Below are positions 55,701 through 62,389 of a DNA stretch of 64,000 nucleotides, in pieces (position 1 is the stretch's first letter; each line of letters opens with the position of its first letter). Source of the stretch: Platycnemis pennipes (taxonomy: Eukaryota; Arthropoda; Insecta; Odonata; Platycnemididae); assembly GCA_933228895.1 (NCBI GenBank), contig OW121846.1:112857054-112921053 (forward strand), given 5' to 3'. The notes beneath the pieces were generated by a model. The model did not search any database, was not told the origin of the DNA, and worked only from the letters and a program-made list of their open reading frames with translations. A program made the position numbers and the translations under genes.

Positions 55701-57930
55701 AGTTCATGCCTGTTCACCCTATGTGTTTTGCTTGACATTATTAGCAAGATAGGGCATACACTCCACTTCTGTCCATAGGCTTTTATTTGTCCTTAGAATT
55801 GCAGAGAGCCATCCCCATAGAGGTTTTAAAATGAATATTGAAAATTTTCTTTTGGTAACACTTTCAAAAAGTTGTGAGTTAACTTCCCCATAAAAGATAA
55901 CTTACACCAATGTTTGGGTACATCAGGCAAGGAAGGTAACAAGAAAGAGGAGAAAGTAATTTCCTGTCTTTCGCATATTCTGTCTATAGTAATGATAAAA
56001 TCAAAGTTTCATCAGAGCTATTATTTTCAGCTACACGTACAACGGTAGAGAATTCAACAATAAAATTATTATGTGACACGGGTACATTAACTAGGCAATA
56101 CAGCATTGCATGAAAAGCAGAAAGTTAATGAGAGCAGTGGTGACACAAGTCTACTGGGATTACTGCATCTATATAAGTTTGTTTCCAAAAAATTGAAAGG
56201 TCACGTTTGTTTTCAAATATGGCAATCATCAAATGTAAAAAAATTGATTTTCTTCTTCCCGACTTCCACAGTGAAATGAATTTTTTAGTGAAGTGATCCA
56301 ATTGTGGTTTGCTATCCAACCAAAGGAATAAAATATCGTCAATGTAACGATGTCAATAAAGTATATTTTTCAAAAGAGCTTACTTTCAAACAGAGTTATC
56401 CAAAGGATCCATGAAAATATCAGCTGAAATAGGGAAAGAGAGGACCCCATGGTGAAGCCGTGGTGCTGGTTGTAAAATGTTCCATTAAAGAGGAAATAAT
56501 TCTGCTTAACACACTAAAGAAAGAGACCTAAAAATCTTGAACCTCACAACAATTAGCATTAGAGTTCCTCATAAGTTCTACAGCTAAATCCACCACCTCA
56601 GTAGCTAAACACTATTAAATTAATTGGTTATATCAAAGGATATTAATTTAGTATGGGGTGGTGGATAAGCATTCACAAGTTTATTCACTAACTCTGCTGA
56701 ATTTTTCACTGTATCACATCCCCCTAAACCATGTTAGAGGTTGTATTCTTTTAAACTTCCTCCGTCAACCTATCCGGCCCACAACATCCAATTCTACTTC
56801 CTCCCTCCCCTATTTTCCTCCTCTATCTTCCTCCCCTCCCTCAATAGGGACACACACATATGCAGGCGCATCGCTGGTGTGAGAGCTTGAAAATGACAGT
56901 GACCTGTTTAAACCTTGGTCGGTGGTAGTGAGGGATAGTGTGGACAATACTAAAAGTTTTTTTTTTGTTTTTCAATTTGTAATAAAATTTCTTTTGTACA
57001 TACTGTCACTCATTAAAATGTTATTAAACTTGTTAGTGGTGTCTTATAGATCCAAATTTAATATTATTTCCTTAAGCATATAGCCCATGAATTGAATGGT
57101 TCCTTGGGGCCTTTCAATTAAAATGAATTCGGTAAACACAGTCCTTTTTCTGAATGTATAGTTCGTGTTTTACAGGGGTTACCTGCATTCACATCAAGTT
57201 AGATGGTTGGAATTGATAAAGCAACAGCAATGTGATTGTAGCCTGATATTTCTAAACGCCAAATATTACTACCTCTGCTCAAGGTGATTGCTTTTCCCAC
57301 GAAATGTAATTTCCAGTCTTCTAATACTTGTGCATTAATTTGACTACTTAAAATTTCTGAATTTATTTCATTTGTCTTTATGTCCTTCTTCACAAAAAAA
57401 CTGCATAATCTAGGAAGTGGTACCGATAAGTTTCAGTCAACAGAAAACATACTACCTAAATAGTTTCCTCGGGCATTAATAAAGAGCAGGCCCAACAACA
57501 CTTGCTGCAAAGCACAATACCACAGGGACCACTAGCTATAATTCCATTAATAAAGCATACCTGAATCCTAAAGAAAAGCACACATCCGCAGCTAATCCAG
57601 CACTTATGTCTTCTTTGGTATCTGAATAATACAGCATCCATTTTCCATTATCCATTATACTAAATATTCCTTCATTTCTGTAAGATGGATTCCCCAGAAT
57701 GTCCAGATTCACTGTATCTCCATTTGTTAATGCAACTTAAAGAAATAAAAAAATTACAAATCATCAAATCATTGAAAAAATTAAGAAAGACTAAAAAATA
57801 TTCTAAAAATACTTACAGCAATAATCTTCATCTTCACCATCAGGACAATCTATAATCCTATTACATACTTTATTTCTTGGTATACAAAATGAACTTCGGT
57901 GGCAATGAAATTCTTCACCATGGCAAAATT
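28437..57930 (-). CDS. Nudel-like modular serine-protease-homologue gene, 3' part (ten exons, continues beyond the seen 5' exon)
   Basis: Nudel is the large secreted, LDLa-rich protease of insect egg chambers that starts the dorsoventral protease cascade; its C-terminal region holds a second, inactive protease-like domain. Here the minus-strand exons are 57817-57930, 57561-57735, 54541-54897, 51439-51627, 51199-51343, 50812-50998, 47229-47405, 44789-45044, 32244-32351 and 28437-28770. All ten joins keep phase. Domain order: LDLa, SRCR, trypsin-like, LDLa-type, LDLa, LDLa (split over two exons), SRCR-like with stop. The trypsin domain lacks catalytic His (TSIKC for TAAHC) and Ser (KPWSG for GDSGG) but keeps an Asp (TDAALL). 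The active protease domain would lie upstream, outside the window or missed. Another LDLa/SRCR mosaic protease homologue is possible. Confidence 0.72.
28771..29910. other. intron of the Nudel-like gene, nothing recognised
   Basis: AT-rich intronic sequence without a recognisable repeat or ORF. Confidence 0.4.
29921..30185 (-). mobile_element. tRNA-derived SINE, family 2, copy 1
   Basis: Flanked by AATGGTAGGA at 29911-29920 and 30186-30195, an exact 10-bp duplication. On the minus strand the head has GTGGCCTAGTGGGTAGAG (A box) and GGGTTCAAATC (B box). The body and the CACTCAGTGATTCAACC end match copy 2 at 47977. Confidence 0.88.
30210..30574. mobile_element. hAT-type MITE, 365 bp
   Basis: Termini TAGGGATGGGTCGGTTC and its complement, flanked by the 8-bp duplication ATTATAAT (30202-30209 and 30575-30582). 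The ends consist largely of repeated CGGTTC/GAACCG motifs that can fold back. Eight-base duplications are typical of hAT transposons. Confidence 0.9.
30583..32243. other. intron of the Nudel-like gene, nothing recognised
   Basis: About 1.7 kb of AT-rich intron. No domain-bearing frame or bounded repeat was found. Confidence 0.4.
32244..32351 (-). CDS. Nudel-like exon: second half of an LDLa module
   Basis: Joined across a 12.4 kb intron, the sequence becomes [20 protein letters not shown], then [11 protein letters not shown], a textbook LDLa repeat, which confirms the splice. Acceptor GTGTAG, donor GAAAAG|GTAAGT. Confidence 0.87.
32352..33391. other. intron of the Nudel-like gene, nothing recognised
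   Basis: Start of the 12.4 kb intron. No feature that I can support. Confidence 0.35.
33392..33725 (+). pseudogene. gypsy-type retroelement aspartic protease remnant
   Basis: One frame reads [18 protein letters not shown], with the DTGS catalytic motif of retropepsins. Farther on, [20 protein letters not shown] and [12 protein letters not shown] give the LGMDFL and IG strands of the C-terminal half. Stops and a frameshift separate them. Reverse transcriptase is not seen. The next bases (33711-33806) are the 3' part of the R490 repeat, joined by deletion or insertion. Confidence 0.6.
33711..33806 (+). repeat. R490 copy 3, 3' end only
   Basis: From ACTAATTGACGG to AAACGACCCCATTG it matches the last 100 bases of R490 at 13640-13738 and near 46241. 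Confidence 0.75.
33807..34607. other. intron; Pro-rich open frames without recognised domain
   Basis: Overlapping plus-strand frames at 34065-34582 are Pro/His/Ser-rich because of a C-rich composition. No motif supports a gene. Confidence 0.3.
34608..34845 (+). repeat. 240-bp dispersed repeat, copy 2
   Basis: It starts TGTGGAATCACGG and ends about AATGATCA. It is collinear with 22796-23028 in the viral hexon-like gene, with the same CAATCTTTATCGTTAAC, GTAGCGCAGGG and AGATCACGTTCTCTC blocks. Confidence 0.8.
34846..35259. other. intron, possibly degraded transposase 3' sequence
   Basis: On the minus strand, shifted frames may continue the transposase remnant at 35260-35799 but are too broken to call. 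Confidence 0.25.
35260..35799 (-). pseudogene. BED-finger/hAT-type transposase remnant
   Basis: The upstream frame has [17 protein letters not shown], like the first half of a BED zinc finger (C..C...ISRGGK), followed by TTAIEKHV. After a break, a Ser-rich linker leads to an ATLLxxCY-like block and [11 protein letters not shown], resembling T.D.WTS of hAT transposases. The call is tentative because both matches are short. Confidence 0.45.
35800..36040. other. intron, left flank of the LOA element
   Basis: AT-rich host sequence up to the target duplication at 36041-36054. Confidence 0.4.
36392..37751 (+). pseudogene. LOA ORF1 (nucleic-acid-binding, DUF4780-like C-terminal half)
   Basis: The first part (36392-37063) is low-complexity and has three near-repeats around [21 protein letters not shown] frameshift near 37000 leads into the second frame, which carries [13 protein letters not shown], a Lys/Arg-rich linker, [20 protein letters not shown], and a folded region ([42 protein letters not shown]). 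This resembles the DUF4780 type found in arthropod LINE ORF1 proteins. It ends at a TAA three bases before the ORF2 ATG. Confidence 0.62.
37754..38455 (+). pseudogene. LOA ORF2: apurinic-type endonuclease domain
   Basis: It begins [18 protein letters not shown]. Motifs: [45 protein letters not shown] (catalytic D-N region) and [11 protein letters not shown] (catalytic SDH). This is a full APE-type endonuclease, which nicks the target DNA. A TAG at 38453 ends the frame before the reverse transcriptase. Confidence 0.85.
38541..39674 (+). pseudogene. LOA ORF2: reverse transcriptase, with internal deletion
   Basis: A linker ([20 protein letters not shown]) runs to about 38920. The frame then jumps to [16 protein letters not shown], so the first RT blocks are deleted. 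The remainder has [15 protein letters not shown] (first catalytic Asp), [14 protein letters not shown], and GYADDVVIL (YADD). There is a TAA at 39160 and one at 39673. Confidence 0.85.
39715..40941 (+). CDS. LOA ORF2 C-terminus: RNase H and zinc knuckle (408-residue open frame)
   Basis: The longest open frame of the window. RNase H motifs: [16 protein letters not shown] (Asp), FQAEVYALL (Glu), [11 protein letters not shown] (Asp), and [17 protein letters not shown] (His/Asp). The last part has [18 protein letters not shown], a CxxC..H....C knuckle usual after RNase H in this group. It is only the 3' portion of ORF2, not a gene by itself. Confidence 0.88.
   Translation: MWWKRVRLKTAENKLNHLQRMACMGITGAMRTTPTLALETLLNLPPLHVEAEVQARTAAYRVKCMGQWYDKGSSYGHRQVWTELMKSSPILGMGSDGMIARFNQTPPYFKTHFPDREQWARGKGKELHSGAEVWYTDGSRKEGRAGAGIYNCSTPRKLSIPLGKYATVFQAEVYALLTCAYAIKEIGMFNRPIHICTDSQAALKALTSPWCKSQLLQECREALNNIARCGKVELFWVPGHAGISGNEMADELARAGSSRDPVGPEPIIPIASSVGMAEIRMWGLARHSEIWRVAPGLRQAKLHIGEPRPGPARRLLSLNRGQLRTVVGLLTGHYQVMRHLHLLGIADSPRCRWCEEGDETTSHILCECPAVMRTRNRYLGSPFLEPREVREIPIGDLLAFSKAIGLYG
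41053..41557. other. intron; right flank of the LOA element
   Basis: A plus-strand frame at 41048-41296 is bounded by TTGCAG and CAG|GTAAGT, but it has no recognised domain and is listed under rejected items. Confidence 0.3.
41625..41662 (-). ncRNA. hammerhead-ribozyme-like motif with canonical core
   Basis: On the minus strand: CCCTGATGA, a GCC/GGC stem II with a GCAATAAAGA loop, then GAAACGTTGG. Core residues CUGAUGA and GAAAC are both intact. Confidence 0.6.
41846..41883 (+). ncRNA. hammerhead-ribozyme-like motif (plus-strand partner)
   Basis: CCCTGATGAAGCTGCAATAA, then AGAGGCAAAACGTTGG. The same fold as its inverted partner, but GAAAC is AAAAC, so it is probably weaker. Confidence 0.5.
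42235..43630. mobile_element. hAT-like non-autonomous element, CAGGGTGGC ends, 5-bp duplication
   Basis: Ends CAGGGTGGCTACTG and ...AATCGCCACCCTG, flanked by CTTAT on both sides (42230-42234 and 43631-43635). Internal AATTCCCTGACTTTTCC motifs crowd both ends. The 1.4 kb interior has no transposase I can recognise. Confidence 0.78.
43765..44219. mobile_element. hAT-like MITE, CAGG.TTCATACC ends, 5-bp duplication
   Basis: Ends CAGGATTCATACCAAC and ...CGGTATGAACCCTG, flanked by CTCAA (43760-43764 and 44220-44224). It shares TTCCCTGACTTTTC subterminal motifs with the element at 42235, so the two are related. The interior contains a candidate captured exon (43935-44067). Confidence 0.78.
43935..44067 (+). 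other. candidate captured exon inside a MITE
   Basis: The segment is bounded by TTCCAG|GAAAGT and GCTGATG|GTAAAA, open in one frame, and encodes a hydrophilic [20 protein letters not shown] type sequence. The composition differs from the AT-rich MITE around it. The source gene is not recognised. Confidence 0.35.
44225..44788. other. intron, nothing recognised
   Basis: Intronic sequence up to the exon at 44789. Confidence 0.4.
44789..45044 (-). CDS. Nudel-like exon: two LDLa-type modules and the start of a third
   Basis: It encodes [27 protein letters not shown], then [20 protein letters not shown] and [11 protein letters not shown], and ends CPERYYKCD. The last Cys-rich start is completed by the exon at 32244-32351. 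Acceptor CTGATCAG, donor GTGAGT, two bases left over. Confidence 0.85.
45045..45469. other. intron, nothing recognised
   Basis: No supported feature. Confidence 0.4.
45470..46765. repeat. GTGGATATCCAC-rich palindromic cluster, split by an R490 insertion
   Basis: Many copies of TGGATATCCAC, TAGTGGAT and ATCCACTAA in both orientations lie at 45470-45715 and 46240-46750. Two TTACCCATGGGTA blocks occur at 46287 and 46752. The R490 repeat interrupts the cluster at 45747-46241. It could be a foldback transposon; its ends are not defined. Confidence 0.55.
45747..46241 (+). repeat. R490 copy 4, full length
   Basis: From ACGAAATTGTTAGATGGAAACG to TTTACGACCCCATTG, collinear with 13251-13738 with small indels. 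It is nested in the GGATATCC cluster. Confidence 0.75.
46766..47228. other. intron, nothing recognised
   Basis: AT-rich intron before the exon at 47229. Confidence 0.4.
47229..47405 (-). CDS. Nudel-like exon: LDLa-type module
   Basis: It encodes [19 protein letters not shown], then [16 protein letters not shown] and a [12 protein letters not shown] tail. Acceptor TTCTTCAG, donor GTGAGT, phase 1-1. Confidence 0.82.
47406..47966. other. intron, nothing recognised
   Basis: AT-rich. No bounded repeat recognised. Confidence 0.4.
47977..48251 (-). mobile_element. tRNA-derived SINE, family 2, copy 2
   Basis: Flanked by CAATACCATC at 47967-47976 and 48252-48261, an exact 10-bp duplication. The minus-strand head has GTGGCCTAGTGGGTAGAG and GGGTTCAAATCCCGGG. 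The body is collinear with copy 1 at 29921. Confidence 0.88.
48507..48995 (+). CDS. Penelope-like GIY-YIG endonuclease domain (truncated ORF)
   Basis: The open frame shows [20 protein letters not shown], with GVY and YVG as the GIY-YIG pair. [15 protein letters not shown] (conserved Arg) and [12 protein letters not shown] follow, then [10 protein letters not shown]. This is the endonuclease that follows the reverse transcriptase in Penelope-like elements; here the reverse transcriptase is missing. The frame is open, so the copy is fairly young. Confidence 0.85.
   Translation: MTLRADWPKYFLKKFIISRIGPRLHLKPYLLSAKIQWISKERSGVYALRCGDCDGMYVGQMARNFNIRSKEHLNAFKHNNDEKSNFAKHLLDCDHRSDFTVDTLHSSNNRRELNSLEQLEISKAVNDPKVSVINEYLYPASLPILDTVTAYAPSPILPKVYH
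49137..49176 (+). ncRNA. hammerhead-ribozyme-like motif
   Basis: CCTGATGA, a TGGTGC/GCACCA stem, then AAAACCCGG. The CUGAUGA core is intact; GAAAC reads AAAAC. Confidence 0.5.
49370..50033 (+). pseudogene. RTE-like reverse transcriptase remnant, heavily decayed
   Basis: Frames show [20 protein letters not shown], then [11 protein letters not shown] (FVDYEKAFD equivalent), ARIADGESG, and near the end [13 protein letters not shown], as in the C-terminal part of RTE proteins. Stops and a large internal deletion are present. A hAT-type element is inserted at 50042. Confidence 0.6.
50042..50565. mobile_element. hAT-type MITE, 524 bp
   Basis: Ends TAGAGATGGGCAACTCGG and ...TTTACCCATCTCTA, flanked by ATGATGGT (50034-50041 and 50566-50573, 8 bp). 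The ends contain repeated GGTAATTTACC-type palindromes. The interior is AT-rich and non-coding. Confidence 0.9.
50812..50998 (-). CDS. Nudel-like exon: trypsin-like C-terminus, catalytic Ser lost
   Basis: It encodes [20 protein letters not shown], then YGPC and [24 protein letters not shown] of active enzymes is KPWSGAVVC here, so Trp sits at the nucleophile. Acceptor TCTTTAG, donor GTACGT. Confidence 0.8.
51199..51343 (-). CDS. Nudel-like exon: trypsin-like third quarter
   Basis: Using acceptor TTTCAAG at 51350-51344, the phase fits and the exon reads [42 protein letters not shown] matches the C..GWG strand. Donor CTTGTGAG|GTAAAT. Confidence 0.72.
51439..51627 (-). CDS. Nudel-like exon: trypsin-like middle (Asp block)
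   Basis: It encodes [23 protein letters not shown], then [20 protein letters not shown] and HPISLPF. The Asp position of the triad is kept. Acceptor TTGACAG, donor TTTGG|GTAGGT. Confidence 0.82.
51628..51837. other. intron, nothing recognised
   Basis: Short intronic stretch before the SINE pair. Confidence 0.35.
51838..52231. mobile_element. inverted pair of tRNA-derived SINEs (family 3)
   Basis: A minus-oriented copy (about 51838-52031) and a plus-oriented copy (52103-52231) face each other across a 71-bp loop. Each has CTCRGTAGCTTAACTGGT and AGGTTCAAATCCC (A- and B-box regions) and TTTTTTCTCTGTGGAATTT after the head. The minus copy keeps the full tail that also occurs at 11494-11551. The unit itself starts TATTCCACAG and ends CTGTGGAAT, so it has short inverted ends. 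Confidence 0.78.
52232..53467. other. intron, nothing recognised
   Basis: About 1.2 kb of AT-rich intron. No supported feature. Confidence 0.35.
53468..53700 (+). repeat. dispersed repeat paired with 59340-59572
   Basis: AGTAACTTCCAC, CTAGCATCGGGTTTCATTGC and AGAAGGACAGCCTTCTG blocks recur in inverted orientation at 59340-59572. No tRNA-like boxes were seen. Class unknown. Confidence 0.65.
53845..54030 (+). pseudogene. RTE-like 3' end fragment
   Basis: Translates as [20 protein letters not shown], then [11 protein letters not shown] with minor breaks, the C-terminus of the RTE reverse transcriptase (compare GRPRMSYIEQ of copy 2). It ends TTAGGATTGTTGACCAATGA. Confidence 0.75.
54031..54540. 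other. intron, nothing recognised
   Basis: AT-rich intron up to the exon donor at 54540. Confidence 0.4.
54541..54897 (-). CDS. Nudel-like exon: SRCR end and start of the inactive trypsin-like domain
   Basis: The exon has [13 protein letters not shown], a linker, then [20 protein letters not shown] and [22 protein letters not shown] is the N-terminal half of a trypsin fold. The activation site (ITRGFLL) is not IVGG-like and the catalytic His of TAAHC is replaced. Donor GTGAGT at 54540-54535. Confidence 0.8.
54898..56099. other. intron, nothing recognised
   Basis: No domain or bounded repeat recognised. Confidence 0.4.
56100..56540 (-). pseudogene. Penelope-like reverse transcriptase remnant
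   Basis: Minus-strand frames: [27 protein letters not shown] (YxDD catalytic motif), [15 protein letters not shown] and [14 protein letters not shown] (equivalent to the VYRKPTHTDRYL block). These are consecutive palm and thumb motifs of Penelope-like reverse transcriptases. There is a stop between the MGSP block and YIDD. Confidence 0.75.
56541..57560. other. intron with a C-rich tract
   Basis: A CCTCCCTCCCC-type tract near 56800-56840 resembles the C-rich 3' region of Penelope-like elements elsewhere in the window. A possible exon at 57273-57400 is rejected on phase. Confidence 0.35.
57561..57735 (-). CDS. Nudel-like exon: SRCR first half
   Basis: It encodes [15 protein letters not shown], then NGKWMLYY, and ends ADVCFSLGF, the core of an SRCR domain (..VC.xLGf). 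Acceptor TTTAAG, donor CAG|GTATGC with two bases left over. It joins directly to the exon ending at 54897, giving [11 protein letters not shown]. Confidence 0.75.
57817..57930 (-). CDS. Nudel-like exon: LDLa module
   Basis: The exon encodes [20 protein letters not shown], then [16 protein letters not shown], a complete LDLa repeat with its acidic Ca2+ site. Acceptor CAACCAG and donor GTAAGT. It is a symmetric 1-1 phase exon, typical of shuffled LDLa modules. Confidence 0.85.
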
Positions 57931-59250
57931 CTGGTTGAAAAGAATAAAATATACAAGCATTTAAATAGACAGCATTGATGAACAATGTTTTGACCACCTC
58001 AGATTACAAGTGGGATCTAATGGTACACGGGAACTGTCACAAAACACGTTAATCTACCATAAACATTGCCTCAAGCACTTTTATTCAAAATGACATTATC
58101 CCCATAAATCATAACAGACTACAAAAAATATACAAAAAGGAAAAATTTACAAAAATATACAAAAACCAAAACAAAGTTAAATCATCACATATTTTAAATA
58201 TTCTATGCTTTACCTTTATTAATCCATCAACAGAAAAGTTTCGAGTTTTCCCCGGATAATGTATACAATTGGTACAAAGGCTTTCACTGGGTATGGATGA
58301 TGAAGGCTGCATGGCTTTTGGGTTTCCACCAAGCATGCTGTCATTTCTTGACTAGATCATCTCTCTTGATTGTGTAGGCTGTTATCCTTTGTTGTCAAGA
58401 GATAATTTATGCGGTGGAAACCCTGAAGCCATGCAACGTTCAACATATGCAATTTGAGTTTTTTTTTCACTCTCGTTTTCAATGAATAGTTTCTCCACTA
58501 CCCAGTCTTGCCCTTATATTTAAGTTCATTTCTCTTTTGTGGCGTGTCTTTTCAAGTCTTAAAAACATGATGTACCCTTCATGCCTTCATGCTTTGCAAT
58601 CATAAACCATGTAATTGTGTCTAAAATGTATAGAATTTGAAGCAAATTAATTTAATGACTCCCCGTTTTCCAATACGACATGAAAGTAGCTCAATATATA
58701 GAATTTTGCTTGAACACTTTCCGGACCTCCCGAATACTTATATCTTTCCTCCAGGGCCAACCAAAATTTAAAAAAAATTGAGACTCTCAAGAGAAAAAAA
58801 CAAGGCCAATCCATCCACTAAGATGGCTGAGATAAATCTAAGGCCCACTGCATTTTTTAGCACTTTCCTGGCTCACCACATGTGCTGGGATACTGTTAGA
58901 TTCTGAACACCTGAGCATCCTCGTATGCATCCTCGGTCCTGAATGTGTTAATGGACTCATCATTTGAAAAGACCACAGAGGAAAGATCATATAGTTTGGA
59001 AGAAACAAGCAAATAATTGTAACTGTATGATCATGGAAAGAAACAAAATCATCCCTTATGCTCATGGAAGAATTCTAAATAAATAATTTTCATTGTTCAC
59101 AAACTGCAGCTGCCCATTCACTAGTATGTACATAAATCTTTTCTACTTGCTCCGTACATCTTATCCTCTTCACTTTTTTCTATTTAAAGTTTCTAGGTCT
59201 CTTTTCTCCCACTCTTCTTCTTTTATAATAAATAATTATAATATAATACA
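57931..59250. other. upstream intron or flank of the Nudel-like gene, nothing recognised
   Basis: The exon at 57930 needs an upstream exon ending in phase 1; none is recognisable here. Confidence 0.35.
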
Positions 59251-59325
59251 GGGCTCACTGTTCAGTAAGGGCTCACTGATTGGTAGGGGCTCACTGATCG
59301 GTAAGGGCTCACGGATCAATAAAAT
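59251..59325 (+). repeat. minisatellite, about 4 units of ~22 bp
   Basis: Units of GGGCTCACTGATYGGTAAG vary slightly (GTTCAGTAA, GATTGGTAG, GATCGGTAA, GATCAATAA). Confidence 0.8.
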
Positions 59326-59339
59326 CAAGTGAATCCCAG

Positions 59340-59572
59340 GGTTCAGGGCAGAAGAGGATGCACTTGCAGGAGCAACACAGAAGGCTATCTTTCTCGGGTC
59401 CCTCCACCTTCATGCATACAACCTGAATATAATGTAGCCACCAATTTGAAGGTGGCAGACGTGGCTGCTCGCAGCCGCAACCCCTCTTGAGTCTCTGACC
59501 ATTATGATGGCAATGAAACCAGATGCTAGCCGGAGACTCTGAGGTGGAAGTTACTAAAATGTAACTCTAATA
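59340..59572 (-). repeat. dispersed repeat, inverted copy of 53468-53700
   Basis: The reverse complement matches the 53468 copy in the TTCCACCTCAGAGTCTCC, CTAGCATCTGGTTTCATTGC and ATAGCCTTCTG blocks, with a divergent centre. Confidence 0.65.
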
Positions 59573-60699
59573 ATAATATGTTTATTTAGCCAGCTGAAAA
59601 TATACATGGAGTATTCCTTACCGCATCAATAATGCAATTGTATACGACATGTCAAGGATGATTCACAAAAAGTAGAGTTACTGTATATTTTCAACACGTT
59701 GTGTAGTGAAGTCATTTATATTGTAAAATTATTCATCATTTAGGTACTTCAAATCTTTCTTTTGAACGTGAAGGTTTGCATGAGAATAATTCTCATGCAA
59801 ACCCTCATCATTAGTGGATCTTAAGTTTCTAGATATTGTCCTTAAAACCATGGACATAGGTCTGATTTCCTCAAAATTCAATCTATTTCATATTCATTGG
59901 TCATATATAGGGACCCTGAATTTTTGCAAATGGCTCTTTCCGTGAATTTTTTTAAAGAGCATAAAAGTGGTAATTTTTATGTTTGAAGCCTTAATAAGTT
60001 AAAATTTGCCATTTTATCACTAGCAAAATTCACCGAAATTTTGTGAATAGCTTTTTATTCACAACATGCAGTAGTATTTGGCTGTTAGTGCGATATTTTG
60101 CACAAAATTTCACATTTTTTTAAACCTATCATACGATATTTTGTGAAAAAAACATGAAATGCTTTATAAGTTTTATTTTGATATGTATGTAAATATGCGT
60201 AATGAAAGCCGTCCCATTTGGTGAAAATATGTTTGAAAACTCATGGTGTGAAATAAATACATAATTATTATTTACATGACCATGCCACTATCCACAGTCT
60301 GATGATGGGCGTTACCATGATATCTGCATGTCTCTCCCTAGATCTCATTTATGGTGGTGGGGTTGGGGTGCATCGTTTTTGTTGCACTGCCGAAAGGACT
60401 TGCATAGTATTTATCCCAAAAGATTATTCAGAAAAGTTGCCATTAAAGTAACTGCCCTTGTGAAAGATGATTTCAGTAAGTCCGCACATAACACTAATGG
60501 GACCAATAACTACGCTGGACAAGAGTATCTTAACCCACCAGTGCACGAGTTGGATCTGTGGGACCCATGTACAAGTATTTCTTTGAATTGTCGACAGACA
60601 GCAGGAGACTTGTCTGCGTGACATTTAGCACCTTCCTAATCATGCCTGCTCAGTTGACCTGCAGATTGTCAAGGAGGTGGCTGAGTTCATTTGTATTCT
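59573..60699. other. no recognised gene
   Basis: AT-rich sequence, then a plus-strand open frame at 60328-60621 without a motif that I can name. It may be degraded transposon sequence linked to the piggyBac-like remnant that follows. Confidence 0.3.
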
Positions 60700-61000
60700 G
60701 TGAATGTTATTTTTGTCTCCTGGGTCTCACAGACCCAACCCATGTACTCAGGTAAGTTTTTATCTACCCCAGTCATTTTGATTTTATGTGCTTATATTAA
60801 TTTTCAATGTTACAAAAAATATTTCTGGAGTGAAGGAAGTTCCACAGGCCGAATATAGTGAATTAGATAAGAGGGCAGTGTGCATACTGCAAAGACAGAA
60901 AGCCCAGTTACTTGTGCTGCCAATGCAAAAAGTGCTTGTGTTTGGAGCATTCTTCATTTTTTTGCATTGACTGCAAAGACAAAATGTGAATATGCGAAGA
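60700..61000 (+). pseudogene. piggyBac-like transposase C-terminal zinc finger remnant
   Basis: From about 60880 one frame reads CAYCKDRKPSYLCCQCKKCL, then CLEHSSFFCIDCKDKM and a stop. C..C..C..C..LC.EH..C..C is the cross-brace zinc finger that ends piggyBac-type transposases. Just upstream EVPQAEYSELDKR fits the linker before it, in another frame. CTGGGTCTCACAGACCCAAC near 60720 resembles piggyBac internal sequence. The catalytic domain is not recognisable. Confidence 0.55.
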
Positions 61001-62389
61001 GATGTGCTGAGATCAAGGACATGTCTGGACAGTTTTCTTTTGGTATATGCTTATTTGTATGCCTTTGCATATTCTTCTATATAATGATTGGAGATAATGA
61101 TATAGATTCAATAATATTAGTTGTTTGATTTAATTTTTTGATAATAATGCAGCCATTATGTAACAAAATGCCACTGACATGAGTAGTTTAAAATACATAA
61201 GGTTGATCAAATCAAATTTTATTTTATTTTTGTATAGTATTTATATTTTTAAAAAATCTGTCTATGAGACCCAACCGGTGCACTTATGGAAGAAAATCCA
61301 ACCTGAACACTGGCGGGTTAAATGTCTTCACTCTTGGGTAAAAAGACTTTGTCAAATGGACGTAATAATTTCATTCAATGATCACTCCACCTAAGCTGTG
61401 ACTGATGGGTCACAATTACTCCTCAGATAGACAGAAAGAGTTATTTAAGGATAAAGTATCGAATTCACTGAATGATGTTGAGTATATGTTGCCGACTTTA
61501 TGATGACTCTGGCGCGATGGCATTCCCGCCACAGCAAACTTATTTGGTGCCCATGGTGGAGGGTCCGTGGCTGGAGAGGTGACGGCATCGTGGGGTGGTA
61601 AAAGTACAAGATAGGGACACACATTTCCGTATGATTCGGCGCATTATTTTTCCGGAAAGGAATTTTAGAAAAATTACCCGAGTCAAGGCAAGCACTCTCA
61701 TTTTGAATAAGCCGCAGCGGGGAGGTACCAACAAAAGACAAGTCTGGGCAGGCATATATTTCTGATTCTCAGTATCTCTGGATTAATTAGTGTCACCACA
61801 TGTTTATAGTTCAATCGGAGCTACTGCTGATTAGAAAAATTATCTCTGTAGACCATAATGCTGAAAATTGTCAGCATATTTGATCGCCAAAAGGAGTTTG
61901 AAATTGATACATATAGGTTTATATACATTTGATGCAACAAGATTTATATATATTTGACGCAATTTTGAATACGCAGAAAAGCAGTAGGTACCACGGAAAT
62001 TGAACATAGGCAACCCACACAACACCATCCTTGGGCTATGTGGCTATTTAGTCACCTTAGTTATGGCCTGTATTTTACATATATCTCTGTGTATATATGC
62101 GTATTTTGTTAACTATCAATGAAGATTAGATAGAATAAGTAAGATAAATCAATTTATGTCTCTAATTTAATTGTTTGTTTAAATTGGGAAATACGTAAAT
62201 ATTTTTTTCACTGCATGGGGGATGAAATTTGTGATTTTTGTACCGCTGGAACTATGATTTTTATGCCGCTTTCCCTCGAGTTTATTTACCAATTTTCAGG
62301 GTCCCTATTCATATATAACAGTTCCAGTCTAGCCTTTTCTACAGCTTCCATAACAAAGAATTCACCACATGTCAATATTTGTGAAATGC
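61001..62389. other. no recognised gene
   Basis: AT-rich, except for a more GC-rich island at 61500-61740 with minus-strand open frames. No domain recognised. Confidence 0.3.

Noticed and set aside
57273..57400. Possible extra exon of the Nudel-like gene ([16 protein letters not shown] frame)
   Set aside because: Splice-like ends exist, but it would leave one base where the next exon needs two. Skipping it gives [11 protein letters not shown] in frame and an SRCR-like join.
59251..59325. CRISPR-like array
   Set aside because: Units are contiguous and lack spacers; it is a minisatellite in a eukaryotic genome.
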